DNA of 7,656 nucleotides. Origin: an uncultured Barnesiella sp. Its GTDB lineage: Bacteria; Bacteroidota; Bacteroidia; Bacteroidales; Barnesiellaceae_A. Below, piece by piece: positions 1 to 7,600 of the stretch. The position numbers and the translations under genes were made by a program. The first letter of the stretch is position 1. Each line of letters opens with the position of its first letter. Below the pieces are notes generated by a model. The model was not told the origin of the DNA. It searched no databases and worked only from the letters and a program-made list of their open reading frames with translations. Location of the stretch: contig CAJGDT010000079.1 in NCBI GenBank assembly GCA_904502265.1, positions 1-7,656 on the forward strand, in the 5' to 3' direction.

Positions 1-1349
1 ACAATCGACGTAGTAACTATCCCTTCGGAGAGGTGGGTTCATCGAGCTATGTTTCGGATAATAGTTTCTCGAAGTTGGGCACCTGTGTAACATCGGGCTA
101 TTCAGGAACGGTATTTGAACCGAATGATGAGTTTAAAGGCGATTTTGCCCGCATCTATTTCTATGCTGCTACCCGTTATTACAATGAGTGTGGCAACTGG
201 AGTGGCAATGGTTTTAGTGGATCATTCCCTTATCTTGATGAATGGGTGCGAGTAATGATGCTCCGTTGGCATGTGCTCGACCCCGTAAGCGAAAAAGAGA
301 TTAAGCGCAACGATGCCGTATATGCCTCTCGACAAGGAAACCGTAACCCATTTGTTGATTATCCCGAGTTGGTCGACCTTATATTTGGCGACAAAACCAA
401 CGAGGCCTTTAACCCCGGTGGTACATCTCAGCCTCCTGTCGATGAATTTGAGGCTCTCGATGCTACCGATGTTGCTGCAACATACTTTCAAGCCAATTGG
501 ACACGACATCCTCAAGCTACCGACTATGAGCTCGCTGTGTGGTATGGCGAAGGTGGTGCTACTCAGTCACAGACTCTCTTTGATGTCAATTTTGCCGGCG
601 GTGTACCTTCGGGATGGTCTACCATGGGATATGCCGAGAAGGAGAATAATGCAGTGCGCCTGGCCTCGGGTAGTAAAGATGGTGTGGTGATAACACCGGC
701 TCTCGATCTGAGCATGTCGGCTACACTTACTGTGTCGTGTGCACCTTACAAGACTTCCGACAACTCGGTGTTGTACATCTTGGTTGACGGCGAAGAGGTG
801 GCGCAAGTCGATTGTGCCTTGGGTGAGGTAACACAGACACTCGCACTTCAATCGGCAACATCACAATCTGCCATTTCATTTAAGGCCGCCAAGTCGCATC
901 GCGTATATCTCAAGTCGGCTACACTGACAACAGGTCGTGCTACACAAGTAATGCTCGAAGGTTATCCTTGTCGAGTGGGCGATGTGTTGAGCCATAGGGT
1001 TGAAAACCTGGATGGCAATCGTGACTACTATTATAATGTTACAGCCTACAATGGCAATGAGAAGTTGGAGGTGTCTAATACTATATCGGTTCCTATTGCA
1101 ACGGGATTGAGTAGGGTTGAGTGTGACCTGCCTCAAGGTGTGTATGTATATGCCTATAACGGAGTGATATATGTCGACGATGCACCTGCCAATGCACGTG
1201 TCAACTGTTATTCGCTCGATGGCCGTTTGTGCCAAACACGTACCATACATGCATCTCGTGAAATATTGCAGATGGAACGTGCCGGTATCTATGTTGTGCA
1301 AGTTGTGTGTGAGCAAGGATGCTATGCTACGCGAGTAGCTGTTTACTAA
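1..1349 (+). CDS. Secreted endonuclease I-family nuclease with T9SS C-terminal sorting domain (5'-truncated)
   Basis: The reading frame is already open at the left edge (first full codon at base 3) and ends at TAA 1347-1349, so the start is outside the window. The GTG at 33 is internal, because the residues before it (NRRSNYPFGEV) are the conserved endonuclease I segment that follows the catalytic region. Endonuclease I enzymes are Mg-dependent, non-specific DNA/RNA nucleases of the beta-beta-alpha-metal class. Visible family marks are FEPNDEFKGDFAR (about 114-152), a helical DPVSEKEIKRND segment (about 279-317) and NRNPFVDYPEL (about 339-371); the nuclease domain ends near 395. An Fn3-like domain follows (about 444-1097), interrupted by a jelly-roll domain (about 570-932; FDVNF start and GW motif). 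The last domain (about 1104-1346) has the T9SS type A sorting pattern: a YVYAYNGVIYV strand, then YSLDGR, then AGIYVVQV. The catalytic Glu-His lies upstream and cannot be checked. The next gene is a paralogue 22 bases downstream, probably co-transcribed. Nuclease identity is firm; the substrate and T9SS export are inferred. Confidence 0.92.
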   Translation, partial: NRRSNYPFGEVGSSSYVSDNSFSKLGTCVTSGYSGTVFEPNDEFKGDFARIYFYAATRYYNECGNWSGNGFSGSFPYLDEWVRVMMLRWHVLDPVSEKEIKRNDAVYASRQGNRNPFVDYPELVDLIFGDKTNEAFNPGGTSQPPVDEFEALDATDVAATYFQANWTRHPQATDYELAVWYGEGGATQSQTLFDVNFAGGVPSGWSTMGYAEKENNAVRLASGSKDGVVITPALDLSMSATLTVSCAPYKTSDNSVLYILVDGEEVAQVDCALGEVTQTLALQSATSQSAISFKAAKSHRVYLKSATLTTGRATQVMLEGYPCRVGDVLSHRVENLDGNRDYYYNVTAYNGNEKLEVSNTISVPIATGLSRVECDLPQGVYVYAYNGVIYVDDAPANARVNCYSLDGRLCQTRTIHASREILQMERAGIYVVQVVCEQGCYATRVAVY

Positions 1350-1371
1350 TTTCTCAAAGCACTATGTTAAT

Positions 1372-4230
1372 ATGAAAACGCGCCTACTCTTTTTGTTCAT
1401 CTTGGTATTGATTGCGTTGAGTGTCAATGCCAATATACCGGCCGGATATTATGACAAGGCAGTAGGCAAGAAAGATGCCGAGTTAAAGACGGCAATGCAT
1501 GAAATAATAGAACCTCACGCACGCATCGAGTATGGATCAAAAGGTACGTGGGTGGTTTTCCGTACGAGCGATGTGCGTGCCGACGGCTCAATTTGGGATA
1601 TGTATTCCGGTGTGGTGCGATATTTTCCCGAAACCGGTTCACATCCCGATATGCACATCGAACACTGTGTGCCCAAGAGTTGGTGGGGCGAGGAGAGTTC
1701 TTTTATATATGATGCCTCATTCGACTTGCATCATCTTGTGCCCTCTGATGCATCGGCCAATATGTCCAAGAGTAATCGTATATTGGGAATTGTTGATGAG
1801 AGTATCGACAAGCCTACACTCGATAATGGTGTATCCAAGTCGGGTAAGGCACGTATAGGCAATACTGTTCATTCTGTTTTTGAGCCTCATGATGACTATA
1901 AAGGAGATTTTGCACGCATGTATATGTATGTTGTTACTTGTTATCAAGGCTATACATGGCAGTCGAACGGTGTCAACATGTTTAATACCGAGGCTTATCC
2001 TACGCTCAACGAGTATGCGCGTGAATTGCTGATGGACTGGCATAGACAAGACCCTGTTAGTGCCAAGGAGATAAATCGTAATGAGGCTGTGTATGATGCG
2101 CAAAACAATCGCAATCCATTTATCGATTTTCCTTTGTTAGCAGAGTATTTGTGGGGCGATAGTGTAGGGTGTGCTTTTGTGCTGCAGACCATCGAGACTC
2201 CCTACCTTGTAACTCCCTCGCACGGCGAGAAGATTGATATGGGTACGGTCATGACCGGATCGACGGTCGAGTATAATCTATACATCGAGGCCAAAAATCT
2301 TACCGAAGGTATAACCTTTGCATGGAAGCAATGTGCAGGTATCGAGTTAAGCACAACATCTATGAATGTTGATCAAGCCGAGGCCGGAGATAATATTGTC
2401 TTGCGATATACCAATGGTGACTTGGTAGGAACCTTGCGCGATACTCTTGTTGTGTCGGGTGGTGGATTGTTGAAGGATGTAGAGTTGCCTATAGTACTTT
2501 GCGGTACCTCTTCTTTTATACCCCTTTCTCCCACCGATATTACATCAACAGGTGCTACATTGCGTTGGGTTGCTATGCCCGGTGCTCAGTCGTATAGAGT
2601 AGTACTCTATGAGGGTGCAGCCGAAGCCACCGACCTCTTTATATCGGCCTATGTCGAGGGTAGCAGTTACAACAAGGCAATTGCCTTGTATAATGGTACA
2701 AAGCACGCCATAAATATAGCCGACTATGCACTGGGTATACAGCGTAACGGTGAGGGTGATTTTGTCAACTATTGGCAACTGCCCAATGATGTTTTGCCGG
2801 CGGGTGGTACATATATTATCGTAAGTAGTTCGTGCGATGAGGCTTCATTGTTGCGCCAATATGCCGATGTCTTTATTCCTTCACTCGAGACTTCGCCTCT
2901 TAACTTCAATGGTAATGATGCCATTGCACTTTATCACAATCGCATCATGACCGATGTGGTTGGTTGCGTGGGTTCGGTCGAGAACTGGGGTAAGGATATT
3001 ACCCTCTATCGTTCACCGGCAACATTAGGCCCAACAACCGAGTATAACGAATTGCAATGGATACAAGCTCCTAAGGACGACTTCGCTCAATTGCGGTCGC
3101 ATACCATGCATGGAGTATCAGATACTCCCGAGTGCGTTGTACAGCGTGAACTTAACGAAATACGCTTGGATGTCGATGCGCTAAAGCCTTCGACCATCTA
3201 TACATACTGTGTTACCGCTATCATGCCGGGTAGTGAACAAGAGGCTATATATGGCTGTGCATTTACTACCCACGAGTTGGCTGTGCCTGTTGATGTGTGT
3301 ATTGATGAGTTGTCGTATAATATGATTGAGTGTAGCTGGAGCGATGTGCCGGCAGCTTCAGCTTATGAGGTCAATTGTACAACCCTTCAAGGAAGCAATC
3401 CTGTTACGATAAGTGAGGGGTTTGATGATGTGTCGAGCAACGGTAAACCATTGCCCAAGGGTTGGTCGGGTAATGCTTCGGGCAACTATACGTCTGATGC
3501 AAGCTCCGGCAATTCAGCCCCTTCAGTGGCATTGAAGAATAGTGGCGAATATATTGAGACACCCGAGTATGAAGCTCCCGTTACAGCCATGTCGTTTATG
3601 TATCGATTTGCTTCTACAGCAACCGGCTCGTCGTTGCTTGTCGAATACAAGAAAGACGGCTCATGGCTTGCGTTGCAAACCATCGATTATGCAAGTACGA
3701 CAAAGAAAAACCTCGAGTTTGCCTTTGATGCGTCGGATAATGTAAGAGCCTTCCGCTTTACTTATACCAAGAATAAGGGTAACATGGCTATAGACGATGT
3801 CGTGGTAACATATGGTGCACTTGAGGAGGTGACGATAGTAGAGGCATTGAGTGTGAGTGAGCCTTACGCGCTGTTGAATAACTTGCGTGGAAGTAGAATC
3901 TACAACATCCGTGTGCGTTCGGTATTGGGCGATTGTCGTTCTGCGTGGTCCGAACCTATTGCAGTTACAACCTTGTCGTATCCCACATCGGTGTCGGTGT
4001 TGGACATGAACGATATCCGATACACAGTAAGTGGACACACTATTGCTTTCAACGACTTGCCTATAGGTAGCAGAGTCTTCTTGTACGACTTGCAAGGTGA
4101 GTTGTGTTATCAAGGAGTGGTTGATAATGCTGTGTTTTTTACAAATGTTAAAAGGTGTGGGGTTTATATTGCAAAAATTGTTAATGATGCGAGATTTTCT
4201 TGTCTAAAAGTTGCGGTTTTGCGTGATTAG
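1372..4230 (+). CDS. Secreted multidomain endonuclease I with lamin-tail, Fn3, jelly-roll and T9SS sorting domains
   Basis: A complete 952-residue protein. The ATG at 1372 is preferred because it gives a signal peptide at once: a basic MKTR start, a hydrophobic core to about residue 18, and likely cleavage after VNA at 20. The endonuclease I domain covers about 22-265, with the metal/catalytic motif IEHCVPKSWW (E97, H98), FDLHH (117-121), the expected metal-ligand Asn at 130 (SANMSKSN), FEPHDDYKGDFAR (170-182) and NRNPFIDFP (246-254). By analogy with Vibrio Vvn, the Glu-His-Asn set is complete, so activity is expected. Next come an Ig-like beta domain (about 275-378), an Fn3 domain (383-635) interrupted by a lamin-tail domain (about 420-570), a second Fn3 (636-867) interrupted by a jelly-roll domain (about 678-816, ending MAIDDVVV), and a T9SS type A-like sorting domain (872-952; FLYDLQGE, CGVYIAKI). 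It is probably translated from the same transcript as the upstream paralogue. The final 30 or so codons are AT-richer than the rest. The role is likely extracellular nucleic-acid degradation; whether it stays on the surface or is released is unknown. Confidence 0.95.
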   Translation: MKTRLLFLFILVLIALSVNANIPAGYYDKAVGKKDAELKTAMHEIIEPHARIEYGSKGTWVVFRTSDVRADGSIWDMYSGVVRYFPETGSHPDMHIEHCVPKSWWGEESSFIYDASFDLHHLVPSDASANMSKSNRILGIVDESIDKPTLDNGVSKSGKARIGNTVHSVFEPHDDYKGDFARMYMYVVTCYQGYTWQSNGVNMFNTEAYPTLNEYARELLMDWHRQDPVSAKEINRNEAVYDAQNNRNPFIDFPLLAEYLWGDSVGCAFVLQTIETPYLVTPSHGEKIDMGTVMTGSTVEYNLYIEAKNLTEGITFAWKQCAGIELSTTSMNVDQAEAGDNIVLRYTNGDLVGTLRDTLVVSGGGLLKDVELPIVLCGTSSFIPLSPTDITSTGATLRWVAMPGAQSYRVVLYEGAAEATDLFISAYVEGSSYNKAIALYNGTKHAINIADYALGIQRNGEGDFVNYWQLPNDVLPAGGTYIIVSSSCDEASLLRQYADVFIPSLETSPLNFNGNDAIALYHNRIMTDVVGCVGSVENWGKDITLYRSPATLGPTTEYNELQWIQAPKDDFAQLRSHTMHGVSDTPECVVQRELNEIRLDVDALKPSTIYTYCVTAIMPGSEQEAIYGCAFTTHELAVPVDVCIDELSYNMIECSWSDVPAASAYEVNCTTLQGSNPVTISEGFDDVSSNGKPLPKGWSGNASGNYTSDASSGNSAPSVALKNSGEYIETPEYEAPVTAMSFMYRFASTATGSSLLVEYKKDGSWLALQTIDYASTTKKNLEFAFDASDNVRAFRFTYTKNKGNMAIDDVVVTYGALEEVTIVEALSVSEPYALLNNLRGSRIYNIRVRSVLGDCRSAWSEPIAVTTLSYPTSVSVLDMNDIRYTVSGHTIAFNDLPIGSRVFLYDLQGELCYQGVVDNAVFFTNVKRCGVYIAKIVNDARFSCLKVAVLRD

Positions 4231-4241
4231 TTTTACATTTG
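4211..4241 (+). promoter_or_regulatory. Putative Bacteroidetes-type promoter for rubredoxin
   Basis: TACATTTG at 4234-4241 matches the Bacteroidetes -7 consensus TAnnTTTG. A TTG at 4211-4213, 20 bases before it, fits the -33 element spacing. The -33 part lies inside the last codons of the upstream nuclease gene and the -7 part just after its stop. Transcription would start roughly 5-8 bases after 4241, leaving a short A-rich leader before the rubredoxin ATG at 4287. The pattern is short and could arise by chance in AT-rich DNA. Read-through from the nuclease operon is not excluded, since no terminator hairpin is visible between 4231 and 4286. Confidence 0.6.
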
Positions 4242-4286
4242 CATAAAACAAAACAATATTAACCCTCAAAAATAAAAAAGATAATT

Positions 4287-4451
4287 ATGAAAAAATATAT
4301 GTGTGATGTATGCGGCTGGATTTATGACCCCGCAATTGGTGACAATGATGGCGATATAGCTCCCGGTGTAGCTTTTGAAGACCTTCCAGAGGATTGGGTA
4401 TGCCCCTTGTGTGGCGTAGGTAAAGAGGACTTCTCGCCTGTTGAAGAATAA
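4287..4451 (+). CDS. Rubredoxin
   Basis: A 54-residue protein, the normal size for a simple rubredoxin. Both iron-binding knuckles are present: C6-x-x-C9-G (CDVCG) and C39-P-x-C42-G (CPLCG). They hold a single Fe in a Cys4 site. The family aromatic and acidic core is also conserved: WIYDP at 11-15, the GDNDGDIAPG loop, F30, and LPEDWVCP at 33-40. Rubredoxins are small cytoplasmic one-electron carriers. In anaerobes they commonly feed rubrerythrin, superoxide reductase or flavodiiron proteins during oxidative stress, but no partner gene is in this window. There is no signal peptide. The ATG at 4287 is the only start that gives the usual MKKYxC opening. A promoter-like element lies just upstream and a strong hairpin terminator just downstream, so it is probably a single-gene unit. 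It has no evident functional link to the flanking secreted proteins. Confidence 0.97.
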   Translation: MKKYMCDVCGWIYDPAIGDNDGDIAPGVAFEDLPEDWVCPLCGVGKEDFSPVEE

Positions 4452-4475
4452 GAGCCATAACTTTATAAACTATAT

Positions 4476-4520
4476 CGACCGGCATTTGTGTGAGTGCACA
4501 AATGCCGGTTGTCTTTTGGG
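4476..4520 (+). terminator. Intrinsic terminator after rubredoxin
   Basis: A perfect 13-bp inverted repeat: left arm ACCGGCATTTGTG (4478-4490), a 6-base loop (4491-4496), and right arm CACAAATGCCGGT (4497-4509). The stem can be extended by one G-T and one C-G pair (4476-4477 with 4510-4511). It is followed by TCTTTT, a moderately T-rich tract. It begins about 25 bases after the rubredoxin stop and ends well before the next promoter-like element. The T tract is interrupted, so efficiency is uncertain, but the stem is strong. In principle it could also act on transcripts from the opposite strand. Confidence 0.85.
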
Positions 4521-4585
4521 CTTTTACGGTCCAATTTAATATGGAATTATTTATTCAATAACCGCAGTTATTAAATTAAAATTCA

Positions 4586-4593
4586 TACCTTTG
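4586..4593 (+). promoter_or_regulatory. Putative -7 promoter element for the large secreted protein
   Basis: TACCTTTG matches the Bacteroidetes TAnnTTTG core and sits 46 bases before the ATG at 4640. It lies downstream of the rubredoxin terminator, within a strongly AT-rich intergenic stretch. No convincing TTTG/TTG -33 element appears 19-21 bases upstream (the region reads ACCGCAG), so either the promoter is weak or activated, or the -33 box is degenerate. The predicted leader, about 4600-4639, is AT-rich with no Shine-Dalgarno sequence, which is usual for this phylum. The rest of the 188-base gap (4452-4639) holds only the terminator and this element as far as I can see. Confidence 0.55.
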
Positions 4594-4639
4594 CGTGTTG
4601 CAAGATTGTAAATAATGTAAAATCTATAAATCTACTAAA

Positions 4640-7600
4640 ATGAAAAAATTAACCTTCGCAATAGTGTGTGCGCTGTTAGCAAGCATTATTGCCGTGGCTC
4701 AGTTGTCGATTGAGTTTTCGCACACTCCTATCGACATGACCGATAAGGTCAACGAGCGTACTACCATGAAACATGAATGGAACAATGCCCGTGTAGCAAA
4801 TAAAGATGTTACAACGAGAGATAACCGCCAAGCTCCCCGCCAGGTAGAAGAGGTTGAGAGTATCGATATCTATGGTTTTGTAGAGTACAATGTGAGCGAT
4901 GAGGCTCACAGAGGTCTTGTTAAGTTTAATACAACTTCGCCTGCCAAGGTGACACGTGTCAAGTCGGTGTCGGACTGGGCTACTGCCGGTGCATATGCCA
5001 AGGAGCACTATTATATCATGGCTTATGATAATAGTTTCAACCCTGTGTTGAGTACTATAGATATTGAAACCGGTGAGGTGCAGACTGTGACATCTTGCTC
5101 GTTGGATGGTGACTATGCCTTGCAGGCCTTTGAGATGAGTTATGATGTTATCAGCCGACAAATGTTTATGCTCGCCAATTCGCAATACGACCCGGAGATG
5201 TATGCCTCGGCTCTGTTGACTGTCGATCTTAATACCGGTGAACAAAAGTATATTAATAAAAACTTGGGACGCCACTTCTATGCCATGGCTATCAATGCAC
5301 AAGGCGATATGTATGGTGTAGACGATAGCGGTATGTTGTGCAAGATAGACAAGACAACCGGTGCGATTACCGACGTAGCAGACACAGGACTCTCTCCGTT
5401 CTATCGTCAGTCGATGGACTTCGATCGTGAAACCGGCATTGTATATTGGGCATATAGCGATACCAAGCGTATGGGTGTATTGTATACACTTGACGTTACT
5501 ACAGGTACTGTGTCGATGTTAGGTGCAATTGGTGGTAGAGATGAACAACAGGTAGTGGGTTTGCATATACCTTACTCTCTGTATACACCCTTAGCTCCTT
5601 CGTTTGTTACAGGATTGAATATGATTCCTCATACCGGTGGCGAACTGAGTGTGGAGTTGAACTGGACTTGCCCCACAACACGTATTGATGGTACTGAGTT
5701 GCCGAGCATCGACTGTGTGGAAATTTCGCGCAATGGTACATTGGTGGCTACACTTGCCGATGCCACTCCCGGCGCTTTCATGTCGTGGAGCGATACTGTC
5801 GATGAGCCTGGTGTATATACTTACATGGTACAGATGGTCAATGAAGCCGGTGTAGGTGAGTTGCGTACTGTGTCGGCGTATGTAGGTCACGACTTGCCTG
5901 CTGCTGTAAAGGGCTTGAAGCTTGATAGGACTACTCCTAACTCTATAACTTTGTCATGGGATGCCGTAACACGTGGTGTTAATGGTGGATATATCGATGA
6001 GGCTTCGTTGCGATATAAGGTTACCCGTATCTCAGACAATACCGTCTTGTCGACCGACCTTGCCGAGTGCTCAATAGTTGATAATGGTATTGTTGAGTTG
6101 GGTACTTATCGTTATGCTATCGAGTCATACAATGTCGATGGCGTAGGTGGTGTGACAACCAGCGGTAATATCGTTAATGGCCCTGCTCGTTCGATGCCAA
6201 CTTTCTCTAATTTCGACACAAAAGATCCTTCTGAGGCCAATCTGTGGTCGGTAGGTGATGCCAATGGCGATGGTGTGTCATTCTTCTGGAACTACGATGA
6301 CAACTACGGTTTCGGTGCTTACTATTACCAAACCTATACCATGGAGCAAGCCAACGACTGGCTTATCTCTCCTCCTACCAAGTTTGAGGCCAAAACTCCC
6401 TATAAAATTGTAGTTGAGGCTGCTCCTGCCACTGCCGATAAGGTAGAGCAATTCAGTGTCTATCTTATTCAGAACTATAATCTTGCCACAGCCATGAAGG
6501 TTGGAGAAACTTTCGATGTAAATACATACGATATGTATCGTGTCGACATAGATAGTGTTCCTGCAGGTGTGTATCAAGTGTGTATACGCTGTACATCCAA
6601 CGGTGTCATGAGCAACTACTTGTCGGTGTATAGTGTTGAGATGGCTGTTAATGGCGACGGTAACATACGCGGTGATGTGTGGGATGATAGTTCACGTCCT
6701 GTTGCCGATGTGTATGTAAGTCTCGAAGGTACAGAGTATGGTGCTTACACCGATGCTCGTGGTTTCTTCGAAATTCCTAATGTGCCCGGTGGTATCTATA
6801 CAATAAATAGTACCAAGATGGGATATAAGAGCATACCCCAAACTATTACAGTGGAGGCTCTGAAAGATATTAACGTTGAGCTTGATGTTGTCAAGCGCAA
6901 GGCCTATACCGTATCGGGTAAGGTACACAATGAGTATGGCGAACCGCTTGCCAATGCTCAAGTGAAGATTGAGGGTTATAACAACTACTTGGTTAATACA
7001 GCTGCCGATGGATCATATAGTATAACAAATGTATATGAGGCCGAGACTGCCTATAAGCATATTGTATCGAAGGACTTTTATGTTGCAGCAAATGAGAGTA
7101 TCAAGATCATTGATGCCGATATGACCATCGATGCAGTGCTCAAAGACGATATCTTGTCGCCCGCAGTAGCTTATGCGGCATACGATAAAGAGACTAACAA
7201 GATGCAAGTTGAGTGGTCTAAGTCGGGTATCGATGAAGCAGTATCGGTACATAGTGGACAGATTTCTTACACCTTTGGTGCTTCTGATGGTACTTTCGGA
7301 ACACTTATTGGTGTTGTGTGCCATGAGCCGATAATTCTCGAGAGTATCGATTGGTTCTTGTTGGCATCCGACGAGACTATCAACGTGGTCGTATTGGCTC
7401 TCGATGAGAATGGCAACGTGACAGGAGAGGAACTTTATGTTGACGATGCTGCTCCCAATGTACAGTTTAATCCTACCGAGTATACATTCAGCCAGAACGT
7501 ATATGCGCCTCAAGGATGCTTTATCGGATTGAGTACCGATGAGGGATTCCTTGACATTGTGACAACCATCAATACTCCCGAATATCCGTTCGTACCCCAA

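Noticed and set aside
33..35. GTG at 33 as the start of the first gene
   Set aside because: The frame is open to the left edge, and the residues before the GTG are conserved endonuclease I sequence, so the true start is upstream of the window.
1350..1371. Promoter between the two nuclease genes
   Set aside because: The gap is 22 bases and has no TAnnTTTG element; co-transcription is the simpler reading.
3661..4113. 150-codon minus-strand frame, and similar ones at 876-1316 and 1717-2103
   Set aside because: They are antisense to well-supported nuclease coding sequence, have no motifs, and show composition typical of reverse-complement shadows.
4521..4585. Possible riboswitch or small RNA in the AT-rich gap
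   Set aside because: No conserved core or stable stem is visible beyond the terminator; only short AT-rich palindromic bits that are expected by chance.
4676..5302. 208-codon open frame on the minus strand
   Set aside because: It is a shadow of the propeller-like region on the + strand, with Cys/His/Ile-rich unstructured-looking composition and no family signature.
6257..6274. DANGDG motif as a dockerin or EF-hand
   Set aside because: It is a single copy inside the choice-of-anchor J-like domain, where an acidic D-x-(D/N)-GDG loop is common. No paired dockerin repeat is present.
7013..7600. 195-codon open frame on the minus strand
   Set aside because: It lies fully inside the large + strand gene. 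Its translation has no recognisable domain, and the + strand frame has coherent domains throughout.
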